Positions 1 to 9,486 of a DNA stretch of 64,000 bases are shown here, one piece after another. The position numbers were made by a program, and so were the translations under genes. The notes below the pieces were generated by a model. The model ran no database searches, was not told the DNA's origin, and was given only the letters and a program-made list of their open reading frames with translations. Where the stretch lies: the NCBI GenBank assembly GCA_947069175.1, contig CAMTDV010000012.1:39526341-39590340 (forward strand), given 5' to 3'. Source of the stretch: Scalesia atractyloides (taxonomy: Eukaryota > Streptophyta > Magnoliopsida > Asterales > Asteraceae). How positions within the stretch are numbered: the stretch's first letter is position 1; each line of letters begins with the position of its first letter.

Positions 1-1
1 A

Positions 2-669
2 ATTCGCAACGGTAACTTTAAAGAAGAGAAAAAGAAAGCCCCTGTTGAGGGCCAAACTTCAAACCATTCCACCTCCTCCTCTAAGTTTGCTAACAAGAGG
101 AAGCGTAACACCAGAGACTTCGTGTTACTCATACCAATTTCCCTATCCCTGCTCACCCATTACCCAAGTCGCCCCTTCACCTGCACCATACAAAAGACAA
201 TACTCTGGCCCACTACCAAAATGCAACCTTGCCAATACCACCATTTTCGTGATCATCCCTGCCAACATTGCACCGGCTGTGGTCGCACAGGTCATACTGT
301 TCAAACCTGTCGCATGCCTCAGCGAACGAACCGCCACCAGCCTTCAACCCAAACCAACCAACAAATAATGGGTCAAGCCCAACAACCCCTACTATTACCA
401 CCTACCCAACATTTAGCCCAATCATACTACCAACCTAACTATCCCATAGTAAACCTATGCGGGCCTGCTACAATTGTGGAGACCCAAGCCACTTTAGAAA
501 CACTTGTCCAAGGTTGGTGAACATTATTCACGCTCAAGCCCAAGCCAATCCAGTGAATCAAGCGAACCAAGCTCCTCCACCTGCAAGAGGAAGAGCTTTC
601 AACATCAACGCTAATCAGGCTAGAGCTGACGGCAATGTGGTTAATCGGTACATTCCTTATAAATGGTAG
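2..669 (+). pseudogene. gag nucleocapsid part of gypsy family 1
   Basis: The C-terminal part of gag, split over at least three frames. The Lys/Glu-rich stretch at 2-120 runs into a Pro/Gln-rich linker. Two CCHC-type zinc knuckles follow, CxxCGRTGHTVQTC near 268-315 and CYNCGDPSHFRNTC near 466-507, then a Gln/Asn/Ala-rich linker to the stop at 667. Nucleocapsid knuckles bind and package the element RNA. Two tandem knuckles before the protease fit plant chromoviruses. The N-terminal gag core lies before the window. Frameshifts make this non-functional unless they are sequencing errors. Confidence 0.75.
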
Positions 670-1260
670 ATATGCATCCATGTTTTTGATACTGGCGCGG
701 ATAAAAGTTTTGTGTCCTTAGAGTTTGAACCCATCCTAAATCAAAATCGTGATAAGCTCATGGAATCCATAACAGAAGAAGTTGCTGACGGGAAACCGGT
801 CTCTTTAAACTCTATTATACGCAACTGTACACTCACCTTAAACGACCACGACTTTCCAGTTGACCTTATTCCTATGAAGTTGGGAAGTTTTGATATCATA
901 ATTGGTATGGACTGGCTCAGTCCACATCAGGCAGAAGTTGTATGCCGCGAAAAATTTATAGCATTCCTCTTCCAAACGGTCAGACTCTGCGTATCTTTGG
1001 AGAAACCTCGTCGAAAGAGCTCAGATTAATGTCCTGTCTTCAAGCTCAAAAATATATTTGCAAGAATTATGTCGCGTTTTTAGCTTATATCGTCAAAAAG
1101 GGAACCATGAGAAGAAACTTGAAGACATTCCTGTAGTAAAAGATTTCCCCAAGTTTTTCCTGACGACATTTCAGGACTTCCTCCCGTAAGAGAAGTCGAA
1201 TTCCGCATTATCTTATACCTGGTGCTACACCAGTTGCAAAGTCTCCTTATAGGTTAGCCC
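670..1260 (+). pseudogene. aspartic protease part of gypsy family 1
   Basis: The catalytic motif DTGADKSFV starts at 688 and is intact. About 70 residues on, the flap-side pattern LGSFDIIIGMDWL (near 880-915) matches the retropepsin end of plant gypsy elements. Downstream, the connection to reverse transcriptase (about 1030-1260) is frameshifted, with recognisable pieces such as the start of the RT region at about 1230-1268. This enzyme would cut the Gag-Pol polyprotein inside the virus-like particle. The active-site triad is intact but the frame is lost downstream. Confidence 0.75.
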
Positions 1261-1268
1261 CCTCTGAA

Positions 1269-2752
1269 ATGCAAGAGCTAGCCAGTCAATTGCAAGAGTT
1301 GACTGACAAGGGATTCATACGTCCTAGCTCCTCGCCTTGGGGTGCACCTGTCCTTTTTGTAAAGAAGAAAGATGGATCGTTTCGCATGTGCATCGACTAC
1401 AGAGAACTCAACAAGTTAACAATCAAGAATCGCTATCCATTACCTTGCATTGATGATCTTTTTGACCAACTTCAAGGTGCCAGCTGCTTTTCAAAAATCG
1501 ACCTTCGATCTGGTTATCATCAACTTAGAGTGCATGAAGAAGACGTCCCAAAGACCGCTTTTCGAACTCGTTATGGTCATTATGAATTCATGGTCATGCC
1601 ATTTGGTTTAACCAACGCTCCAGCTGTCTTCATGGTCTAATGGAACAGAGTCTGCAAACCTTATCTCGATCGTTTTGTTATAGTCTTCATCGACGACATC
1701 CTCATTTATTCAAAGTCTAAGTCTGATCATGAGCGACATCTTCGACTCATCCTTACACTTCTAGAGAATGAAAAGCTTTACGCCAAATTCTCTAAACGTG
1801 AATTCTGGTTAAAAGAGGTGCAATTCCTCGGACATGTAGTCAATGACAAGGGAATACATGTCGACCCCTCAAAGATCAAAGCGGTACAAGAATGGCAAGC
1901 GCCATGTACACCAACTAAAGTAAGATCTTTCTTGGTTTGCCTGGTTATTATCGTCGTTTCATTTCAAACTTCGCTCGCATTGCTGTACCACTCACGACTT
2001 TAACTCACAAGGGAAAACCTTTCATATGGGGACCCAAACAAGAAGAAGCCTTCCAAACCCTTAAACAAAAACTCTGTGATGCACCAATCCTTACTCTGCC
2101 TGAAGGTTGTGATGACTTCGTGGTTTATTGCGACGCGTCAGGGCAAGGGCTAGGCTGTGTTCTAATGCAAAGAGGAAAGGTTATAGCTTATGCTTCGAGA
2201 CAACTCAAGACTCATGAGAAGAATTACACCACCCATGACCTAGAACTTGGAACCGTTGTGTTCGCTCTTAAGATATGGAGACATTATCTCTATGGTACTA
2301 AGTGTGAAATATACACTGACCACAAGAGTATTCAGCATATCTTCAAACAAAAGGAGTTAAACATGAGGCAACGAAGATGGGTCGAACTTCTAAATGATTA
2401 TGAGTGTGAAATTCGGTACCACCCTGGCAAAGCAAATGTGGTGGCTGATGCACTCAGTCGAAAGGGTTATGCGAACTCCATTCGTCTTCTATGTTCGCAA
2501 ATCATAATTGACATTAAAGATCAAATTCGAGAAGCCCAACATGTTTCAGTAACGGAAGATGATGTACGAAAGGAGCTGTCCTGTGGAGCTGAACTTAAAA
2601 TGGAAACTAAATCTGACGGTATTCTGTGCTATCTAGATCGCATATGGATTCCTGACCACAACAATCTTCGTGAAATCCTTATGAATGAGGCTCACAAAAC
2701 ACGATACTCTATACACCCAGGAGCCGATAAGATGTATCAAGACCTTCGATAA
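1269..2752 (+). pseudogene. reverse transcriptase and RNase H of gypsy family 1
   Basis: RT fingers and palm: SSPWGAPVLFVKKKDGSFRM and CIDYRELNKLT near 1330-1420, FSKIDLRSGYHQ (first catalytic Asp) near 1490-1520, and the FIDD box near 1687-1700. A TAA near 1638 and a frame change near 1930 break the frame. RNase H runs from about 2110, with YCDASGQGLGCVLMQ, TDHKS and ADALSRK, the usual catalytic Asp/Glu/Asp set. The last in-frame codon before integrase is a TAA at 2750-2752, where related elements have a lysine. Together these domains copy the RNA to DNA. Several stops make this copy inactive. Confidence 0.88.
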
Positions 2753-3949
2753 ACCTATTGGTGGCCTGGAATGAAAAAGGATATTGCTGTTTTTGTTTCT
2801 AAGTGCCTTACATGTTCCAAGGTGAAAGATGAACACCAAAGACCCTCAGGACTTCTGGTCCAACCTGAAATACCTGTATGGAAGTGGGAAAACATAACCA
2901 TGGACTTCATTACCGGGTTACCTCGCACTTCTGGTGGGTATGACACTATATGGGTAATCATTGATCGACTTACAAAATCAGCTCACTTTATTCCTATCCG
3001 CGAAGATTTCAAGAACGAAAAACTAGCTCGTATTTATATCAGCGAAATCATAAGCCGACATGGTGTACCGTTAAGCATTATTTCAGATCGTGATGGTCGT
3101 TTCACTTCACGAACATGGCAAGCAGTACAAGCCGCTTTGGGTAAGCGATTAGATCTCAGTACCGCCTATCATCCTCAAACTGATGGACAATCTGAACGCA
3201 CCATTCGAACTCTTGAAGATATGCTTCGAGCATGTGTTATAGACTTCAAGGGAAATTGGGACGCTCATCTACCATTAGTTGAATTTTCGTACAACAACAG
3301 CTATCATTCAAGTATCGGCATGGCACCATTTGAAGCCTTATATGGTCATAAGTGCCGATCTCCAGTATGTTGGCACGAAATTGGGGAAGCTCAAATCACT
3401 GGTCCAGAATTGATTCAAGAAACCACAGACAAGATCCATCAAATTCGAAACAATCTTCTAGCGGCTCAAAGTCGTCAAAAGAGTTATGCAGATAAACGAC
3501 GGAAGCCTTTAGAGTTTAACATTGGTGATCATGTACTTCTAAAAGTATCACCGTGGAAGGGAGTAGTTCGTTTTGGTCAAAAAGGCAAGCTATCCCCACG
3601 CTACGTAGGACCTTTCAAGATACTCGAAAGAGTAGGACCTGTGGCATACAAGCTTGATCTACCAGAAGAACTCAACAGGATTCATCCCACATTCCATGTA
3701 TCAAACTTGAAGAAGTGCCTCGCTGATGAAAACCTCCACATTCCTCTGGAAGATATTCAGATTGATGAATCTATGCATTTTATTGAAAGACCTGTAGAGA
3801 TCATGGACTTCGGAGAAAAACGTCTTCGACGAAGTCGCATTCCAATTGTTAGGGTACGCTGGGAGTCGAAACGGGGACCTGAGTTTACTTGGGAACGTGA
3901 AGACTCAATGCGCGAGAAATACCCACATCTTTTTCCTACTACTACTTAA
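2753..3949 (+). pseudogene. integrase with chromodomain-like tail, gypsy family 1
   Basis: In the same frame as RNase H after one stop codon. The HHCC zinc-binding region spans the RH/INT boundary (HKTRYSIHPG, then CLTCSK near 2804). The catalytic core has Asp in MDFITGLP, Asp in SDRDGRF and Glu in TDGQSERTI, a complete DDE triad. The C-terminal part has the KVSPWKGV, FGQKGKLSPRYVGPF and HPTFHVSNLKKC motifs. It ends with a short chromodomain-like segment (VRVRWESKRGPEFTWERED) that in this clade is thought to steer integration into heterochromatin. From 2771 to 3949 the frame is open for 392 codons, the best-preserved part of the element. Confidence 0.88.
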
Positions 3950-3983
3950 ATTTCGGGACGAAATTCCTAAAAGTAGCGGATAC

Positions 3984-4945
3984 TGTAACATTTGTCAAAA
4001 ACGGGTTTTCCAAACCCGCTCCGTTTATAATCGAATATCAAGTTATAAATGTTTCGTTGCGTATTTACGTCTATTTTGATATTTAATGATACATAATTAA
4101 TAAAAAACTAAATTATAAAAGTTATAATTGATAAAAAGTAAAAATAAAATAGTTAAAAATAAAATGAGGCTGCCGGGACTCGAACCCGGGTCAGCCGGGC
4201 TTAAACCCAACGACTTATCACACACACACATCACCACTCCGCCACTTGTTGTTTTCTGTCAACTCTAGGAAACAAATGAAATTTATAGTCAATCATAGAT
4301 CAACCGGCTGTGCCAAACTAAAAACCGTAATCGGCTATTCAAACGTCCAAAACGTTTGAGAATCGCGAATTCTGTTTTATAACCGATGCACCGACGATTC
4401 TAATCAAGTTTGCCTTGAATGAACTTGAATTCCAGAAGTGAATCGGTTTTTATAACCGAAGACATTCAATATCGGAATTACTTCAATCTTTGCTCTCTCT
4501 CGCGACTCAGAAACATTCTACAAACCTGCCATTTCATTTTCGTCATACATTCAGTTCATCAGAAAAGTTTATTTTACTCGCCGGAAAATTCTGCAAGTCG
4601 CCGGAAAACCGTATTCTTCATCAAAACAGTAAGTCTTTCAATACCTTCGTGGTCTATCAATTGTTAAGCTATTGCTAACTCAGACCTGTCAATCGAAATC
4701 CATTTCAGACGTCAATATCAGATAATTCCAGTTCGCCGGAAAACTTCTGAAAATCCTTATCTTCAGCTGTGAAACGGTATAGACTTTCAAACCTTTTGTT
4801 AACTTTTGTTTAGCACTTCAATTCCACAATTAGCTAATCAAAACTGTTAAATCGCTCGCTCAGTTGAAGTTCATAAAAACAGAGCTGACGCCTTGCCGGA
4901 ATTCTGAGACAAATCGTTCTCCGGTATATTTACTTCTAAATATCG
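3984..4945 (+). repeat. 3' LTR of gypsy family 1, first part
   Basis: Starts TGTAACATTTG directly after the degenerate polypurine region that follows the integrase stop (3950-3983). It runs to the insertion point of the inverted solo LTR at 4946. It matches the reverse complement of about 6800-7758 along its length, including an antisense tRNA-like module at the same offset (about 180-260 bp). The flanking TATCG at 4941-4945 is repeated at 7759-7763. No gene is visible in this stretch. Confidence 0.85.
4166..4245 (-). other. tRNA-like module T in gypsy-1 3' LTR (antisense to LTR)
   Basis: Read on the minus strand it has an A-box-like TGGCGGAGTGG and a perfect B-box GGTTCGAGTCC. The B-box sits in an ideal T-arm: a 5-bp stem CCGGG/CCCGG around the loop TTCGAGT. 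T runs (TTTT, then TTTTT) follow within 15 bp and could end Pol III transcription. The A-box resembles the class II Leu/Ser type. A clean acceptor stem and anticodon arm are not visible because a GT repeat fills the middle. This is therefore tRNA-derived rather than a working tRNA. Confidence 0.6.
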
Positions 4946-5414
4946 TGTCACACCCCGACCCGCAGCGGAAATAAAAGTCGGGGCATAATTGGGTTATCAC
5001 CAAAGCACATGACATTTACTATTATGTTTCATAATTAAATGAAGTCAAAGTTACATTTCTCAAACATCCAAACATGTTCATTCATTACAAAGGAAAATAA
5101 CCAAACATGATAACCCAAATACTAAATCGTTTTATTTCTTCTAATCCAGGTCCTATGTGTTCCTAGCTGCTGCTGGTTCACCTGTATCATGTGTAAAAAT
5201 GGGAGGTTTTTTTGGGTCAACATAAGTTGGCGAGTGAACCTTATAGATAAACATTTGATAATGATTTTCTGGTTAGTTTATCAATAAAATATTGTGCATA
5301 ATCATAAAAGAGCATATGTATGAAATCAAGCAATGGCAACATCAGTTACAATTATAACATACATTAACAATCGATAGCATACATGAACATACCAACATCA
5401 TATGATAATTAACA

Positions 5415-5660
5415 TAAATGAACTGTGCGATCAAGGCTCAATCAAACGGAGCCAATCGAATTGCATGAACTGGAAAATGTAAATTGAACTGTGCGCTCAA
5501 GGCTCAATCAAACGGAGCCGAACGTATTGCATGAACTGGAAATGTAAATTGAACTGTGCACTCAAGGCTCAATCAAACGGAGCCGAGCGTATTGCATGTA
5601 TTGAAATGTAAAATGAAATGACCGATCAAGGCTCAATCGAACGGAGCCGATCGTGCGGGC
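5415..5660 (+). repeat. Tandem repeat with hairpin, solo LTR
   Basis: Four copies of a roughly 65-bp unit centred on GATCAAGGCTCAATCAAACG followed by GAGCCGATCG. Within each, CGATC-GGCTC pairs with GAGCC-GATCG through a small bulge, so each unit can form a stem-loop. The host LTR has two copies. Confidence 0.8.
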
Positions 5661-6173
5661 ACGCCCTGATCAACCGCATAATAAAATGGGGATCAAACTC
5701 AACCTCGATGGATGGGGAGCTACGGCCTCGGCAATTGCATGTATTGAAATGATAATTTGCAAACAATAATAACTACTTAACAGCAACAATTAATACACAT
5801 GTCATGATATGATATATGCACAATAACTTGGTTATAATATGTAAATGAACAAGACACATGATACACCCCAAAAAACGTGATTAAAAACGGGGAATTTGAA
5901 GGGTTCACTCACATTGGGTGCGTTGGATTTGAGATGGTGAGATGCGCACGATTTGGACGAAGCGAGTCAACGAGGAAACACTAACCTAAATAATAACGGA
6001 TAAAAATATATTAAATGGATGGATTTTATTAGGGATTTTAACGGGATTTTTAAATATATTTTTGTGAGTTTATGGCTATTTTCTATCTTTAAAAATGTTA
6101 TTTTTAAGTATTTTTAATTGATTTTTAATTTAAATTAAACAAATAAATATTTAAAAAAAATATTATTTTTTTA

Positions 6174-6205
6174 CTGTTTGACCGTTGACCGTTGACCGTT
6201 TACCG
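6174..6205 (-). repeat. TTGACC (W-box-like) direct repeats in the solo LTR
   Basis: GTTTGACCGTTGACCGTTGA followed by CCGTTTACC beside module M1. TTGAC is the core of the WRKY-factor W-box (known). The mirror array in the host LTR at 8338-8396 keeps the pattern. Confidence 0.55.
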
Positions 6206-6224
6206 GTTCGGTCAGCGGTAAATA

Positions 6225-6300
6225 CTTGCGCCGAGCGGGATTCGAACCGGTGACCTTCCGTTCATGCGCACGTAGCTCTACCAACTGAGCTACGTGACTA
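6225..6300 (-). other. tRNA-like module M1 in the solo LTR
   Basis: On the minus strand: A-box TAGCTCAGTTGG inside a perfect 10-bp hairpin (6269-6296, stem CACGTAGCTC, 8-nt loop AGTTGGTA), then a perfect B-box GGTTCGAATCC (6238-6248). A D-arm loop of exactly tRNA type sits on a stem much longer than the 3-4 bp of a real tRNA. The anticodon and acceptor stems are not convincing. It is sense to the LTR. Confidence 0.6.
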
Positions 6301-6397
6301 ACCCGTTAGAAATCCAGTTTTAATTATATTTATACGCTTATTCGAATTTACCGAAAATTCCTTTATTTTGCAAAACGTTTTAATCTTATTGAACCGG

Positions 6398-6470
6398 TGC
6401 TTGTGACGGAACTCGATCGCGCGACGTGTAGTTTGTTTTGCACACAGTCCACCGCTGGACTGTGTGTCTA
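6398..6470 (-). other. tRNA-like module M2 in the solo LTR
   Basis: A perfect 11-bp hairpin at 6441-6466 (stem CACACAGTCCA, loop CCGC on the plus strand). On the minus strand it is followed by a degenerate B-box (GATCGAGTTCC). It is preceded by the leader GGGTTAGACACAC shared with the other M modules. Its partner in the host LTR at 8078-8150 has a better B-box. Confidence 0.5.
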
Positions 6471-6571
6471 ACCCGGTTATATTCTTGATTTATATTATAC
6501 TTAACAACTACTCGATCTAACCCGGTTAGTTCATGAATAAAAAGGAATGTTTATTACGCAGAGTGTGTGTA

Positions 6572-6637
6572 GTAAGGATCGAACTCGGGACTCGTATATA
6601 AACTTTGCACACAGTCCACCGCTGGACTGTGTGTCTA
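6572..6637 (-). other. tRNA-like module M3 in the solo LTR
   Basis: The same 11-bp palindromic hairpin as M2, at 6608-6633, followed on the minus strand by a B-box-like AGTTCGATCCT. The leader GGGTTAGACACAC is present. The spacing between hairpin and B-box is tRNA-like. No acceptor stem is seen. Confidence 0.5.
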
Positions 6638-7497
6638 ACCCGTTAATTATCCGAATTATAATTACTCTTATATTCTGAAATAGGTTCATCTTCTTCATCG
6701 GATTAAACTGTCAGCGTATTTCAACTGGTTAAGATTGATTTTGCGACTTTCAAAGATCTTAAACACTAATAGTAATTCAATAGTAAGGAATGGAAAGAGT
6801 TTAAAAAACAGGATTTACCGATTGGAGATAAACACAGAAATCCGGCGAAAGTTCTGTCGGTACAGGAATTGAGCTCCGACTGTTGAAACAATTAACAGTG
6901 TGGTTCGATTATTTATAGAATTAAATCATCTAAACAAGGTTTAAATGAAGTGTAGGATATCTTACCCTTTCACAGTGAAATTCCGGCAATTTCAGTAACT
7001 TTCCGGCGAAGGTGAGATTTCCGATAATTGTTGGCTAAGATTGATTCTGATGATGGAATTGTGTTAGAGATTGACTAATCACATGTTTTAAACAAAAAGA
7101 GTCGAAGAAATTACCGTGAGAATGCAAGTCCCGGTTTTCCGGTGAGTTGCAGAAAATTTCCGGCGATCGAATTCAGAGGGTCTTACAGTTCAGAATCTTG
7201 ACGAAAATGAAATTGAGTGTTGTTGTGATAGTTATGAATCGCGCAAATGATCAGGACTTGGATTTAATCAGAGTTTGGTATAATTTCGGTTTCAAATACC
7301 GGAAGTGATGAAGTCTTTAAGTTCATTTAATTAGGACTTAATTAGAAACCGATATTCATCGGTTATGAGCTAGCCAAACGAAGTCAAAAAGATTTAGCGT
7401 TCAGTTTGCCGGTTTCCGTTATTCAGATGGCACCACTGGTTAGTTTGAGTTCGCGTATAAGATCCATTTAGTTGCCAATTGTTACAGAAAACACGTC

Positions 7498-7576
7498 GTG
7501 GCGGAGTGGTTTGGGAAGTGGTTGTTAAGTTGTTGGGGTGATTCAGCTGACCCGGGTTCGAGTCCGGTCAGCGGCA
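7498..7576 (+). other. tRNA-like module T in the solo LTR
   Basis: Homologous to the module at 4166-4245, at the same offset from the LTR start and again antisense to its LTR. The A-box TGGCGGAGTGG (7499-7509) and B-box GGTTCGAGTCC (7555-7565) are both conserved. A T6 run at 7581-7586 would serve as a Pol III terminator. The T-stem has lost one pair compared with the other copy. No acceptor stem is recognised. Confidence 0.6.
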
Positions 7577-7910
7577 AATGTTTTTTATTTATTTTATTTT
7601 AACTTTTTATCCAATTTAATTTTTATAGTTTAGTTTATATATTAATTATGTAACGTTTAAACTCAAAATACTCATAAATACTTAATGTAATTTTCATAAC
7701 TTATATTTGATTACAAAACGGAGCGGGTTTTGGAGACCCGATTTATACAAAGGTTACATATCGTCTCTGCCATTTCATATTAGTCTGTTCAATGTTTGTC
7801 AATCGGATTAAACAAGATACAATAGCGTAATCACAGACTGTAATTTTGTAATGTAGAAGACGATGATAGTTTGATTATAAGTTTAATAAAATCTGGATAT
7901 TATCTCGGGT

Positions 7911-7966
7911 TAGACACACAGTCCAGCGGTGGACTGTGTGCATATACATATCACACGCCGCGAGTT
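7911..7966 (+). other. tRNA-like module M3 in the host LTR
   Basis: The hairpin at 7915-7940 (11-bp perfect stem, loop GCGG) is followed by the B-box-like AGTTTGATCCC near 7960. The leader GGGTTAGACACAC is present. It is the mirror partner of 6572-6637 and is sense to its LTR. Confidence 0.5.
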
Positions 7967-8077
7967 TGATCCCTGATACACACACTCTCTCTGTAATAAA
8001 GATGTTTTATTTTTCTAACTGAACCGGATTAACTACGTTAGTTGTTAAGTATAATAAAATCTGTATATTAACCAAGT

Positions 8078-8150
8078 TAGACACACAGTCCAGCGGTGGA
8101 CTGTGTGTAGCGTTAAAGCACAGGTCCCGGGTTCGAGACCTGAACATGGC
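8078..8150 (+). other. tRNA-like module M2 in the host LTR
   Basis: A perfect 11-bp hairpin at 8082-8107 contains CAGTCCAGCGG, which matches 9 of 11 positions of the A-box consensus. A B-box GGTTCGAGACC follows at 8130-8140. The A-to-B distance is about 42 bp, within the range of tRNA genes. Confidence 0.55.
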
Positions 8151-8246
8151 ACCGGTTCGATGATTTAAAATGTTTTTGAAAATAAAAGAATTTTGAATAA
8201 GCTGAGTTAATATATAAGTATAATTAAAGACAGAATTATTTCGGGT

Positions 8247-8321
8247 TAGACACGTAGCTCAGTTGGTAGAGCTACGTGCACGCGTACGGGAGGTCTCGGG
8301 TTCGAGCCTCACCCGGCGCAT
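8247..8321 (+). other. tRNA-like module M1 in the host LTR
   Basis: A perfect 10-bp hairpin at 8251-8278 has the tRNA D-loop AGTTGGTA and a perfect A-box TAGCTCAGTTGG. A B-box GGTTCGAGCCT lies at 8299-8309 and the unit ends GGCGCA. It looks the most like a tRNA gene, but the T-stem pairs poorly, the anticodon arm is unclear, and no T-run terminator follows within 60 bp. Confidence 0.6.
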
Positions 8322-8337
8322 ACAATTACACAAATAA

Positions 8338-8396
8338 AACCGGTCAACAAGTCAAACGGTCAACAAGTCAAACGGTCAACGGTCGCAAAAAGTCAA
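8338..8396 (+). repeat. GGTCAAC (W-box-like) direct repeats in the host LTR
   Basis: Five or more GGTCAAC/AGTCAAA units follow module M1, giving closely spaced TTGAC cores on the minus strand. This could be a stress-responsive WRKY platform in the LTR (inference). Confidence 0.55.
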
Positions 8397-8914
8397 CATA
8401 TTTTTATATTTTTATTTATTTTATTTAATTTAAAAACCAATTAAAAATACTTAAAAATAATGTTTTTAAAGATAGGAAATAGCCTTAAACTCACAAAAAT
8501 ATATCTAAAAATCTTATTAAAATTATTAATAAAATCCACTCATTTACTATATTTTCCGTTATTATTTAGGTTAGTTAAATCTCGTTGTTCAATCCTTTCA
8601 ACTCGTGCGCATCTCACCATCTCCAATCAAACGCACCCAATGTGAGTGAATCTTTACAAATTCCCCGTTTTAATCACGTTTTTGGGGTGTATCATGTGTC
8701 TTGCCACTTATTATACTTAAATCATTGTGCATACATCATATCATGAACAAATGTGTATTCAGTTTGATTCAATTGTTTGTGTGGTTATTGTTAGATTTAA
8801 TTCATTATTTTCAGTACATGCAATTTCATAGGCCGCCGCTCCCCATTACATTATGAGCGTTGAGCATGTTCCCCATTACATTATGAGCGTGAACCTGGCG
8901 TGCCAACATACGAT

Positions 8915-9015
8915 CGGCTCCGTTTGATTGAGCCTTGATCGCACAGACATTTATCATTTTCAGTACATGCAATACGATCGGCTCCGTTTGATTGAGCCTT
9001 GATCGCACAGTTTCA
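8915..9015 (+). repeat. Tandem repeat with hairpin, host LTR (two copies)
   Basis: Reverse-complement partner of the array at 5415-5660. CGATCGGCTCCGTTTGATTG plus GAGCCTTGATCG occurs at about 8920 and 8978. The copy number difference (two against four) shows expansion or loss between LTR copies. Confidence 0.75.
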
Positions 9016-9486
9016 TTCATGTTATATATTTATGCAAGTTGATATGTTATGGTATGCTGTTGGTATGTTATTGTATGTTATAGTTTGTGGTTAACATTGT
9101 TACTGATTGATTATTTACATTTGCTCACTTATGATTATGCACAATTTTTCCAAGATAAAATAACAAGAAAATCAATTATAAATGTTTATCTAACAAGGTT
9201 CACTCGCCAACTTATGTTGACCCAAAAACCCCCATTTTTACACATGATACAGGTGAACCAGCTGCAGCCAGAAACACATAGGATTGGCCTAGAAGAATAA
9301 AATGGTTTAGAGCTTGGAATTGTTTAGTTGGTTATTTTTTTCTTTGTATTTGTATGGACATGTTTGGATTATTGGGAATGTAATTTTGACTTTAATAAAT
9401 ATGAAACATATTAGTAAATATCATGAGCTTTGGTGATAACCCAATTATGCCCCGACTCTTATTCCGCTGCGGGTCGGGGTGTGACA

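Larger units (their letters stand above)
4946..7758 (-). repeat. Inverted solo LTR of gypsy family 1
   Basis: On the minus strand this begins TGTAACC at 7758 and ends GGGGTGTGACA at 4946, the canonical TG...CA of an LTR. It is flanked by a perfect 5-bp direct repeat TATCG (4941-4945 and 7759-7763). It is 2813 bp and homologous over its length to the split LTR around it. No internal retrotransposon domain lies between its ends, so it is a solo LTR left after LTR-LTR recombination. It sits inside the 3' LTR of its own family in the opposite orientation, giving a long imperfect inverted repeat that could fold back. Confidence 0.88.
1..9486 (+). mobile_element. Ty3/gypsy chromovirus (family 1), 3' part, Tekay-like
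   Basis: Seen: zinc-knuckle gag, protease, reverse transcriptase, RNase H, integrase and a chromodomain-like tail in order on the plus strand. A long LTR follows that starts TGTAAC at 3984 and ends GTGTGACA at 9486. The 5' LTR and most of gag lie outside the window. The order PR-RT-RH-INT and the C-terminal pattern RVRWESKRGPEFTWERED are typical of Tekay/Del chromoviruses (family knowledge). The reading frame changes at least twice and stops interrupt it, so the copy is dead. The LTR is split by an inverted solo LTR of the same family. The first bases after the element, ATAGT at 9487-9491, belong to a family-2 LTR, so this element inserted into that LTR. Confidence 0.88.
7764..9486 (+). repeat. 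3' LTR of gypsy family 1, second part
   Basis: Continues the LTR interrupted at 4945 and ends GGTCGGGGTGTGACA at 9486. The reverse complement of its last 1.6 kb aligns with 4946-6700 of the solo LTR. Total LTR length is about 2.69 kb against 2.81 kb for the solo copy. Part of the difference is fewer copies of a short tandem repeat (two against four). The next bases are family-2 LTR sequence. Confidence 0.85.

Noticed and set aside
8247..8321. Functional tRNA gene
   Set aside because: A-box and B-box are excellent, but the T-stem and acceptor stem do not pair, no anticodon arm is clear, and the D-stem is far too long.
4946..9486. A single foldback or MULE element with 1.7-kb terminal inverted repeats
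   Set aside because: The TATCG duplication at 4941-4945/7759-7763 and TG...CA ends show an inverted solo LTR inside an LTR, which explains the inverted repeat without a DNA transposon.
3984..9486. Stand-alone SINE insertions as the source of the tRNA-like motifs
   Set aside because: No SINE body, A-rich tail or target duplication was seen around the modules, and they occur at the same offsets in both LTRs.
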